NCBI GenBank assembly: GCA_946999785.1
Contig: CAMQEO010000024.1
Location: 1-13,404, forward strand
Direction: 5' to 3'
DNA length: 13,404 bases
Origin: an uncultured Atopobium sp.
Lineage (GTDB): Bacteria; Actinomycetota; Coriobacteriia; Coriobacteriales; Atopobiaceae
Positions 7,091-13,404 of the stretch are shown here, piece after piece (position 1 is the first letter of the stretch; each line of letters starts with the position of its first letter). Below the pieces are notes generated by a model. The model did no database searches, was not told where the DNA came from, and saw only the letters and a program-made list of their open reading frames with translations. The position numbers and the translations under genes are program-made.

Positions 7091-8995
7091 ATGCAGAATT
7101 GCACGCTTTCACACATTATATTCGAAAACTCGCAGCGTTTTTATCAGTTTCCTACGCTTTACTATTTCTCAACGGCATCCTTGCAGCCTGTTGACATGTA
7201 CCAAGCAAAGCTGTTGGGTGGTGCAACATATGACTTTACATCGTTTATGAACGCATGTTCTGTACAAAAGTGGACTACCTATACCTATGCTCAGCAATTT
7301 TTCTTACACGTAGAATTTTTGGGGGCTCCCGCACAAATTCATCTTACCTACGCAAAAGCTTATGACGACCACGCTCAAACGTATCAGGCATCTTACGAAA
7401 TTGGCGGTGCAACTGATGAATGGCAGGCGCAAGACATTGCATATGAGCTCGATAAAGATGTTGTTGTATGCGGATTTAAAATAACAACAACTTCTGAAGC
7501 AATGATTCGCAACTGCTATTACTATACATCAGTTGACCCACAGCATTTTTATACTCCTGAACTGGCTTTATGTACAACAACGTTCAAAAAAGAGTCCTTT
7601 ATTATCAAGAATGCACAGATGGTGCGCGATTACATTTTGGCGTCATCAGAGCCTATTTCCAAGCATTTTTCTATGCACATTGTTGATAATGGACGCACAC
7701 TTAAAGCAAACGATGTTGAATGCGCAGGTATTGAGCTTCACCCCAATCCCAATGCAGGCGGTTCGGGTGGATATGCACGAGGTATGATCGAAGCACTGCG
7801 TCAAGAAAAGCCAGCAACGCATGTGCTACTTATGGATGATGATGTGAGCGTATGCCCCGAAAGCATTATGCGTACATACGCAGTTCTTTCTCTGGTACGC
7901 GATACGTATCGTGATGCATTTATCAGCGGCGCTATGATGTGTTTGGATGCTATGGACACGCGTTGGGAAGATGTGGGTCACATGACCGAAGTAGGTCAAT
8001 GTCTTCCTCTTAAAGAACCAGTTTCCATGGCTTATTTCCAAAACATTGTACGCAACGATGTGGCTTGTTCACACCAGGAAATCAAACACATCGCTGATAA
8101 CAAGCATTGTTATGCTGGTTGGTGGTACTGTGTAATTCCTGCGTCTACCATCAAACGTTTTGGTTTGCCGTTGCCGCTATTTGTTCGATTTGATGACATC
8201 GAATATTCTTTGCGTGTTCGTCCAAAGTTTATCAGTATGAATGGTATTGCTGTATGGCATATGGGATTCAATGCCAAATATAACGCAGCAGTAGAGCGCT
8301 ATCAAACTACTCGGAATTCTTTTATTACGCAGTGTACAACCCATATTACTTCTGGACATTCGTTAGTCGTTCGTTTTAGAGATCTTGCTTTTGGGCTTGA
8401 TCTTAGAAAATTTAATTATGCAGACGCACGTTTGGCACTTGAAGGTTTTGAAGACTTTCTTAAAGGTCCGCGCTATATTATGAAGCCTGGTACCGTAGAA
8501 GAGCGTTTTATGTATGCACATAAAGCGGCTGAGCATTTGTTACCAGCTAATGAGTTTAAAGCTCAGCTTAAAGACAAACTTAATTTCAACCTTTCCAATG
8601 TGTATGCGTCGTCGTACGTTGCATCTTTTGAAAATGAGTACGACATTTCTCGTTCATTTAAGCAAAAGTTGATTGATCTTATCACGTTTAACGGGCATCG
8701 TTTTACATGGCTGGCACATTCAAATCCCGAACCTGCCATTATTGATGCTGCAGGATGGACATATCCCTCAGGTGTCATTTCTCAACGAGAAAAACTGTTG
8801 GTTATTAACCGCTTTGATGGATCAGGAACTATTCGTACCCGTGATGTCCATGCTTTTCGTGAGTTGTACCATAGGTATAAGCGTGATATGAAGTTTTATA
8901 ATGATCACAAAGCTCAGCTTGAGCGTGCTTATCAAGAAGCTATGCCAGAAATGACTTCCGTTGAGTTTTGGAAAAATTATCTGGGAATCAAGTAA
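7091..8995 (+). CDS. GlfT2-like GT2 glycosyltransferase (probable galactofuranosyltransferase)
   Basis: Likely transfers galactofuranose, or a similar sugar, onto a cell-envelope glycan at the inner face of the membrane. The 634-residue length is close to mycobacterial GlfT2. About 1-145 is a beta-rich N-terminal domain. The GT-A core follows: LALCTTTFKKE (about 157-167), NPNAGGSGGYARGM, the metal-binding DDD at 249-251 in LMDDDVSV, WWYCVIP, the catalytic-site FDDIEYSLR (from 367) and VWHM with His390. The remaining 200 residues should be helical. There is no membrane segment, as in GlfT2. The ATG at 7091 has GGAAG (7081-7085) five bases upstream; an in-frame TTG at 7079 is a weaker alternative. 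It lies 51 bases after tyrS with no terminator between. No UDP-galactopyranose mutase gene is in view, so the donor sugar is inferred. Confidence 0.85.
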   Translation: MQNCTLSHIIFENSQRFYQFPTLYYFSTASLQPVDMYQAKLLGGATYDFTSFMNACSVQKWTTYTYAQQFFLHVEFLGAPAQIHLTYAKAYDDHAQTYQASYEIGGATDEWQAQDIAYELDKDVVVCGFKITTTSEAMIRNCYYYTSVDPQHFYTPELALCTTTFKKESFIIKNAQMVRDYILASSEPISKHFSMHIVDNGRTLKANDVECAGIELHPNPNAGGSGGYARGMIEALRQEKPATHVLLMDDDVSVCPESIMRTYAVLSLVRDTYRDAFISGAMMCLDAMDTRWEDVGHMTEVGQCLPLKEPVSMAYFQNIVRNDVACSHQEIKHIADNKHCYAGWWYCVIPASTIKRFGLPLPLFVRFDDIEYSLRVRPKFISMNGIAVWHMGFNAKYNAAVERYQTTRNSFITQCTTHITSGHSLVVRFRDLAFGLDLRKFNYADARLALEGFEDFLKGPRYIMKPGTVEERFMYAHKAAEHLLPANEFKAQLKDKLNFNLSNVYASSYVASFENEYDISRSFKQKLIDLITFNGHRFTWLAHSNPEPAIIDAAGWTYPSGVISQREKLLVINRFDGSGTIRTRDVHAFRELYHRYKRDMKFYNDHKAQLERAYQEAMPEMTSVEFWKNYLGIK

Positions 8996-9075
8996 TACAC
9001 ATAACAGTGACAATTAACGTGCCAGTTGGGTATAGTTGCATGAGATTTACACGTTGCGTATAAGAAAGGGTTTCG

Positions 9076-11673
9076 TTGCACGTTTGTTCACCTCACAGCT
9101 CACGAGCTAAGTTTCCTTTAGAACTTTTAGCTCCTGCAGGAAGTCCTGCCGCGTTTTATGCAGCCTTATACGCAGGAGCAGACGCTATATATTGCGCGCT
9201 TGGTTGCGATTTTAATGCGCGCCGCAGCGCAGATAATTTTTCGGACGAAGATTTTCAGCAGGCATGTAAAGACGCGCATATTCTAGGCGTACATGTGTAC
9301 GTGCCCATTAACATCGAAATGCGAACTGAAGAGATTCCGCGTGTATTGGCATTGGTTGAACGTGCGTATACGCTTGGTGCTGATGCCTTTATTATTCAGG
9401 ACTGGGGCGTTTTGTTTGAAGTTCACAGACGCTTCCCACATATCGAATGCCATATTTCTACTCAATCAAACATACATGATTGCCGTGGTATCGCATTTTG
9501 TCGCGCGTGCGGTGCACAACGCGTCACACTTTCGCGTGAGCTTAGTTTACCCGAATTAGCCAAACTCTCAAAAGAGGGCGTTGATTTGGAGTGCTTTGGG
9601 CACGGTGCCTTGTGTTTTTGTTATTCAGGCTTGTGTATGCTCAGCTCGCTTAACGGCGATCGTTCTGCAAACCGCGGACTTTGTGCTCAGCCGTGTAGAT
9701 TGCATTATCGTATGTACGATGACGAAGGTCACGTATATACAATCAAGAAAAACGATCACTTGCTTTGTCCCAAAGATTATTGCGTACAAGATAAATTACA
9801 GGATATGGCACAAGCAGGGGTTTTCTCGCTTAAAATTGAGGGGAGAATGAAAAGTCCTGCATATGTTTATGCCGTTGTTCGTGCATATCGTATGCGTATG
9901 CAAGCACTTTTGGAACACAGAGATTTAAGTTGCGAAGAAGAACAAACTATTCACAATTTACTGCAAAGAAGTTTTAACCGTGGTTTTACTCATGCGTATT
10001 TGGATGGAACTAGCGGAAATGAAATGATGAGTTTTGATCGCTCAAATAATCGCGGTCAGTTGGTTGGAAGCGTTGTTTCATCGCGCGATTTAGGCGTCTT
10101 TAAACGTCCTCGCCCCGATAAACCAGGTCGTTTTCGCTATAAGCCAACGGCAGAAATTACCGTATTATTGTCTTGTGAAGTTCACAAAGACGATTTATTA
10201 GAATTGCGCGAAGATGGACACAGCGACTTTTTAACCTCGCGTGTTATCCAGGATGCACAAGCTGGTGATACCATTATCTGCCAAACCGCGCGCCCTGTTC
10301 AGTCTGGCTGTCCTGTTCGTATGATACGCTCTCAAGAATTGATGGATATAGCCGATAAAGCTGCTCGTCATGTGCTTGTACGTCGTGTACCTGTTATGTT
10401 TTCTATATATGCACACCTCCAAGAAAAATTTATCATCAGCGCTCAAACTGTAGATGGCCGCGCATCAGCCACGCTTGCAGGTGATCCGTTGCAGCTGGCA
10501 AAAACGCGCGCTCTTACTAAGGAAGATATTATTGCGCATGTAGGGCGTGTGGGGTCTTCTCCTTTTGAGGTCAAATCCTTTTCTATTGATATGGATGAAG
10601 GACTTGGCATGGCGTTCTCAACGCTTCATCATCTGCGTCAACAGGTGCTAAAGGATCTTCAAGATACATTATTGGAGTCCGCGTCACATCACGTGCGTTG
10701 TGATGAGTTGCAGCGTATGCGCGCAGAATTACCCTTTACCCAAAAGCCTACTATGGATACACTTGCAAACGAGCTTGCATATGGACGTCAGAAAAATTTA
10801 CAGCTGGGCATGCGCGATAGCCGTGTACACGAGCAATTGTCTTCACAGCTCTTTTATGGAGCGGTTATCTGTGCGCTTGTGCCTTCGGTTGAAGCTGCAT
10901 TTACCGCAATTAAAGCTGGTGCAACCAGGCTTTATGCAACGGTTGATACGCTGTTGTACGCAAAACACCATCATCAAGCGTGGCCGGCGCATCATGTTCC
11001 CATTCCTTTATTAGACGAGGTTTGTCGTGAACGTGATCATGTGCGCAACGATTTGTTTGTCCAGCGCGATAAATCTTGTGCGGTGGGAAATATGTCCGAG
11101 CTTTTGCTTGCTCAACAAAGCGGTGCCATAAGCGAAATCAGACCCTGTGTGCCAGTTTTTAACACCTCAACTATTGAGGCACTTGCGCGATATGGAGCAA
11201 GTACCATATGGTTTTCGCCCGAATTGAGCCTGCGCGAGCTTATTGGATTAAGCCAAGCCTCGCCTTTGTGTTCGGGCATGCTTGTGTTAGGAAGACCTCG
11301 TACGATGACAACTGAACACTGCATTTTACAGGCGGCAAACCAATGCATTCATAATTGTCTTAAGTGCCGCTTGCGTCAAAGGCGCATGTGGCTTGAGTCT
11401 GAGCGTGGCGATAAACATGCGTTTACGGTTGATTTAGAAGGAAGAAGTAGGCTGTATTCTGCGCATCCGCTTGACGCAACGCCTCACATTCCAGCGCTTA
11501 TGGAAGCAGGTATGAATATGTTTATGGTTGATTGTACGCTTTTGTCAACTGAACAAATTGTACAATACATCCATCATGTGCAGCATGCTGTACTTGCTGG
11601 GTATAATCATAAACAGCCGAAGCCGCGTATGGTTGGTTTTTCGGCAGGCAGACTTTTTGACGAAGTAGGGTAG
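9076..11673 (+). CDS. Long U32 family protein (peptidase U32; RlhA/TrhP-type RNA hydroxylase group)
   Basis: Members of this family, although called peptidases, include Fe-S proteins that hydroxylate bases in rRNA (RlhA) or tRNA (TrhP). The protein has 865 residues. The N-terminal barrel starts at LELLAPAGSPAAFYAALYAGADAIY. The U32 signature is at about 172-210 (ECFGHGALCFCYSGLCMLSS), with cysteines 180, 187, 203 and 207 as candidate cluster ligands, then LKIEGRMKSPAYVY. A middle domain of DUF3656 type occupies about 345-560. From about 595 a second U32-like barrel begins (ALVPSVEAAFTAIKAGATRLY) and holds its own cluster, Cys749, 757, 761 and 764, ending in GFSAGRLFDEVG. The TTG start at 9076 follows AAAGGG (9065-9070) by five bases; no in-frame ATG lies near. 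Which RNA it modifies cannot be told here. Confidence 0.85.
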   Translation: MHVCSPHSSRAKFPLELLAPAGSPAAFYAALYAGADAIYCALGCDFNARRSADNFSDEDFQQACKDAHILGVHVYVPINIEMRTEEIPRVLALVERAYTLGADAFIIQDWGVLFEVHRRFPHIECHISTQSNIHDCRGIAFCRACGAQRVTLSRELSLPELAKLSKEGVDLECFGHGALCFCYSGLCMLSSLNGDRSANRGLCAQPCRLHYRMYDDEGHVYTIKKNDHLLCPKDYCVQDKLQDMAQAGVFSLKIEGRMKSPAYVYAVVRAYRMRMQALLEHRDLSCEEEQTIHNLLQRSFNRGFTHAYLDGTSGNEMMSFDRSNNRGQLVGSVVSSRDLGVFKRPRPDKPGRFRYKPTAEITVLLSCEVHKDDLLELREDGHSDFLTSRVIQDAQAGDTIICQTARPVQSGCPVRMIRSQELMDIADKAARHVLVRRVPVMFSIYAHLQEKFIISAQTVDGRASATLAGDPLQLAKTRALTKEDIIAHVGRVGSSPFEVKSFSIDMDEGLGMAFSTLHHLRQQVLKDLQDTLLESASHHVRCDELQRMRAELPFTQKPTMDTLANELAYGRQKNLQLGMRDSRVHEQLSSQLFYGAVICALVPSVEAAFTAIKAGATRLYATVDTLLYAKHHHQAWPAHHVPIPLLDEVCRERDHVRNDLFVQRDKSCAVGNMSELLLAQQSGAISEIRPCVPVFNTSTIEALARYGASTIWFSPELSLRELIGLSQASPLCSGMLVLGRPRTMTTEHCILQAANQCIHNCLKCRLRQRRMWLESERGDKHAFTVDLEGRSRLYSAHPLDATPHIPALMEAGMNMFMVDCTLLSTEQIVQYIHHVQHAVLAGYNHKQPKPRMVGFSAGRLFDEVG

Positions 11674-11688
11674 AAGAAGTAGGGTAGA
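11662..11688. repeat. 14-bp tandem duplication across the U32 stop codon
   Basis: GAAGTAGGGTAGA occurs at 11662-11674 and again at 11676-11688, a period of 14 bases. The TAG stop lies in the first copy (11671-11673), so the extra copy falls wholly in the spacer and does not change the protein. Confidence 0.85.
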
Positions 11689-11812
11689 CAAAGACGTAAA
11701 AATACGCATGTATCATAGGTACGGAGCTTAGGTATTGTAGATGTACGTTGTGGTGCTTGCGTGTTGAAACCTTAAAGTACACAAGCTCAATATAGGTGAT
11801 AGGGGTACGGTC

Positions 11813-12382
11813 GTGGAAGAAACATATGATTCGCAATTTTCGTCGTACACGGAAGGTTTTAAGAGCGATGATTTCAAAGATTTAGAGCAATCTTCAATTA
11901 ACGAATATAACGTAGCTGCAGATGCTGCTGCGCGCACTCGTGCACTTGCGGCAGATGAAGCCGCTGCGTGCGCATGTGATGACGACGTTAAAGATGATGC
12001 TTCTGAGCACGCTGAAGATGCCCAAGCAGCTGCGGATACCCAAGCGGCTGCCACAGGTTCATCTCCTGATATTTCGCCTGAAGCACAGCATGAGCTTGAT
12101 AACTTTCAAGCGCACGAAACGTCCAGCGAAAAACCGGCTCATGTTCCTATTAATCGCGAAATTCTTGAGGCAACGCTCGACGTTATTCGAGAAAGTCTGC
12201 AGGCTGATGGCGGTGATATTGTGCTCGTTAACGTGTCAGATGATGGCGTAGTAACGCTTGATATGGTTGGCGCGTGCGCAGGATGTCCGATGTCTGCTTA
12301 CGACATGAGCGAAGGTGTAGAGCGTATTTTAAAAGAGCATGTTCCTGGTGTTGTAAAAGTTGAACCTTCGATGATGTGGTAG
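11813..12382 (+). CDS. NFU-type iron-sulfur cluster carrier (NifU C-terminal domain) with long acidic extension
   Basis: Carries or assembles Fe-S clusters and passes them to client proteins. The C-terminal 75 residues are a typical NFU domain: LDVIRESLQADGGDIVLVNV, then GACAGCPMS with the CxxC cysteines Cys155 and Cys158, then VERILKEHVPGVVKVEP. The first 112 or so residues have no known domain and are rich in Ala, Asp and Glu, so probably disordered. Many bacterial NFU proteins of this kind are little longer than the domain itself. The GTG start at 11813 has AGGGG (11801-11805) seven bases upstream. The stop is five bases before the lgt ATG. There is no IscU-like N-terminal scaffold domain, so full-length NifU is ruled out. 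Confidence 0.9.
   Translation: MEETYDSQFSSYTEGFKSDDFKDLEQSSINEYNVAADAAARTRALAADEAAACACDDDVKDDASEHAEDAQAAADTQAAATGSSPDISPEAQHELDNFQAHETSSEKPAHVPINREILEATLDVIRESLQADGGDIVLVNVSDDGVVTLDMVGACAGCPMSAYDMSEGVERILKEHVPGVVKVEPSMMW
12021..12051 (+). repeat. 18-bp-period direct repeat in the NFU extension
   Basis: CCCAAGCAGCTGC (12021-12033) recurs as CCCAAGCGGCTGC (12039-12051), one base different. It encodes two AQAA(A)/TQAA(A) units in the Ala-rich part of the NFU protein and suggests growth of the linker by in-frame duplication. Confidence 0.7.
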
Positions 12383-12387
12383 ATGCT

Positions 12388-13212
12388 ATGTGGCTAAATG
12401 ATTTTTACCAAACGCTTAATCCTATTGCTTTGCAAATAGGCCCTTTTATTATCAGATGGTACGCGCTTGCCTATATTGCTGGTTTTATTTCTGCTGGTAT
12501 TGTGATGTATAAAACATCGCAAGCGTGGAAGATTCCTTTGGGTATTGACCGCGTAATGGGGTTGGTAAACGCAAGTATCATCGGCGTGATTGTGGGCGCT
12601 CGTTTAGTGTATGTGCTGTTTTATGGGTTTTCATATTACAGTGAACATCCACTTGAAGTTTTTTTTCTCAGTCAAGGCGGTATGAGTTTTCACGGTGGAC
12701 TTTTGGGCGCGCTTATTGCTGGATATATCATGTGTCGCTTTGTATATAAAATTTCATTTGTAACTGTGTGCGATTTAGCTGTAATCGGTACCTGTTTAGG
12801 TCTGTTTTTTGGCCGTTGCGCTAACTTCATTAACGGTGAATTATGGGGAAAGGCTTGTGATCTTCCCTGGGGCGTTATGTTTACTCATACTGGCGGCGGA
12901 TTTGTGTATCGCCATCCTTCCCAGTTGTACGAAGCTGTGCTTGAAGGCTTGGTTATCTTTACCGTACTTTTTGCGCTTGCTCACTCAAAGAAGAGCAGCT
13001 ATGAAGGGGAATTTATCGGCATTTTTCTGGTGTTGTATGGCAAGTTTCGCTTTTTGGTCGAGTTTGTGCGCCTGCCCGATGCACAGCTTGGGTACTTATG
13101 CGGAACTGATTGGCTTACGATGGGACAATGCCTTTCGTTGCCACTTATTGTGTTGGGCGTGCTTGTTCTTTATTGGTCGTTTACGCGTAAAATTGAGCAC
13201 CATTTGGCGTAA
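12388..13212 (+). CDS. lgt: Prolipoprotein diacylglyceryl transferase
   Basis: Polytopic membrane enzyme that moves diacylglycerol from phosphatidylglycerol to the lipobox cysteine of prolipoproteins, the first step of lipoprotein maturation. From ATG 12388 it has 274 residues with about seven hydrophobic segments. Visible motifs are FIIRWYALAY near the N-terminus, GGMSFHGGLLGA (His102), the signature GRCANFINGELWG with Arg143, Asn146 and Gly154, HPSQLYEAVLEG, and FLVEFVRLPDAQLG. These match the essential positions of E. coli Lgt almost number for number. The ATG is five bases after the NFU stop and has no Shine-Dalgarno, so translation is probably coupled. An in-frame GTG at 12376 overlapping the NFU gene is an alternative start, also without a ribosome site. 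A strong terminator follows. Confidence 0.95.
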   Translation: MWLNDFYQTLNPIALQIGPFIIRWYALAYIAGFISAGIVMYKTSQAWKIPLGIDRVMGLVNASIIGVIVGARLVYVLFYGFSYYSEHPLEVFFLSQGGMSFHGGLLGALIAGYIMCRFVYKISFVTVCDLAVIGTCLGLFFGRCANFINGELWGKACDLPWGVMFTHTGGGFVYRHPSQLYEAVLEGLVIFTVLFALAHSKKSSYEGEFIGIFLVLYGKFRFLVEFVRLPDAQLGYLCGTDWLTMGQCLSLPLIVLGVLVLYWSFTRKIEHHLA

Positions 13213-13295
13213 GTCTGCTTAAAAAATCTTGTGATTAACGCTTTACCTGTGTAGCGTTGATCTGTTGGCGTAGCACATGTACACGTGTAAAAAAT

Positions 13296-13331
13296 AAACT
13301 CCGTATCCGCTTTGTCGGATACGGAGTTTTT
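13296..13331. terminator. Intrinsic terminator after lgt
   Basis: A perfect 14-bp stem (13296-13309 with 13316-13329) closes the six-base loop CTTTGT, and a run of five Ts (13327-13331) overlaps and follows its 3' arm. A-rich sequence on the left (13289-13294) would also give a U-tract on the other strand. It ends the tyrS-to-lgt run and is probably the insertion landmark of the adjacent group II intron. Confidence 0.92.
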
Positions 13332-13337
13332 CTATTG

Positions 13338-13404
13338 GTGTGTCCGGCGCGCAATATCACTTGGCGGTGGAAGTCCGCTACAGGCTTGGCAGTAGGAACT
13401 GTTA
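13338..13404 (+). mobile_element. 5' end of a group II intron (partial, probably IIC), runs off the right edge
   Basis: Group II introns are self-splicing ribozymes that move with an intron-encoded reverse transcriptase. The sequence begins GTGTG (13338-13342), the GUGYG 5' boundary, and continues TCCGGC. A hairpin GCGG (13364-13367) / CCGC (13375-13378) holds the seven-base loop TGGAAGT, then comes GGCAGTAGGAACTGTTA at the edge. Recalled domain I starts of bacterial IIC introns, such as the Oceanobacillus iheyensis one, show the same order: GUGUG, CCCGGC, a GGG/CCC hairpin with loop UGAGAGU, then GGCAGAAGUAGCAGUUA. Placement just behind a terminator hairpin supports the IIC class. The 3' part, domain V and any reverse transcriptase lie outside the window. 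The exact first base could be off by a few. Confidence 0.75.

Noticed and set aside
9036..9064. Promoter TTGCAT-17-TATAAG just before the U32 gene
   Set aside because: The hexamers fit well, but transcription would begin near 9071, after the AAAGGG ribosome site at 9065-9070. Either the site is not used as a promoter or the message is nearly leaderless; read-through from upstream seems simpler.

Overview
The window looks like chromosomal DNA from a moderately AT-rich actinobacterium. My best guess is a low-GC member of the Coriobacteriia (Atopobium/Fannyhessea type). This rests on the mix of families (a GlfT2-like galactofuranosyltransferase, a class A penicillin-binding protein with a Pro/Gly tail, a long U32 protein) together with modest GC. 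No rRNA or other marker fixes the taxon, so the assignment is tentative.

Layout, left to right. The last 21 codons of an unrecognised plus-strand gene end at 68. A bidirectional terminator hairpin (171-202) separates it from argR, on the minus strand (262-705), which has a clear promoter and a possible ArgR operator. After a gene-free stretch of about 510 bases comes a plus-strand gene (1217-2320) for a membrane-anchored, extracytoplasmic C39-like protein whose catalytic cysteine position is a serine. Next is deoC (2557-3192), convergent with a class A penicillin-binding protein gene on the minus strand (3333-5540); a long hairpin lies between their 3' ends.

From about 5790 everything reads plus: tyrS (type-2/TyrZ-like), a GlfT2-like glycosyltransferase, a double-length U32 protein of the RNA-hydroxylase group, an NFU-type Fe-S protein with a disordered N-terminal extension, and lgt. 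No terminator is seen between tyrS and lgt, so they may be partly co-transcribed; the nfu-lgt pair is tightly coupled. A strong intrinsic terminator follows lgt (13296-13331). The five products share no single pathway: translation, cell-surface glycan synthesis, RNA modification, Fe-S delivery and lipoprotein maturation. NFU may supply clusters to Fe-S proteins such as the neighbouring U32 protein, but that is inference.

The most notable item is at the right edge. From 13338 the sequence stops looking like an ordinary spacer and matches the 5' end of a bacterial group II intron: the GUGYG boundary, a CCGGC block, and a GC hairpin with a seven-base UGNNAGU-type loop. It sits directly behind the lgt terminator, the kind of site favoured by group IIC introns. 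Only 67 bases are inside the window, so the rest of the ribozyme and any reverse transcriptase lie beyond it.

I found no CRISPR array, tRNA, rRNA or insertion sequence, and no gene that is clearly broken by a frameshift.
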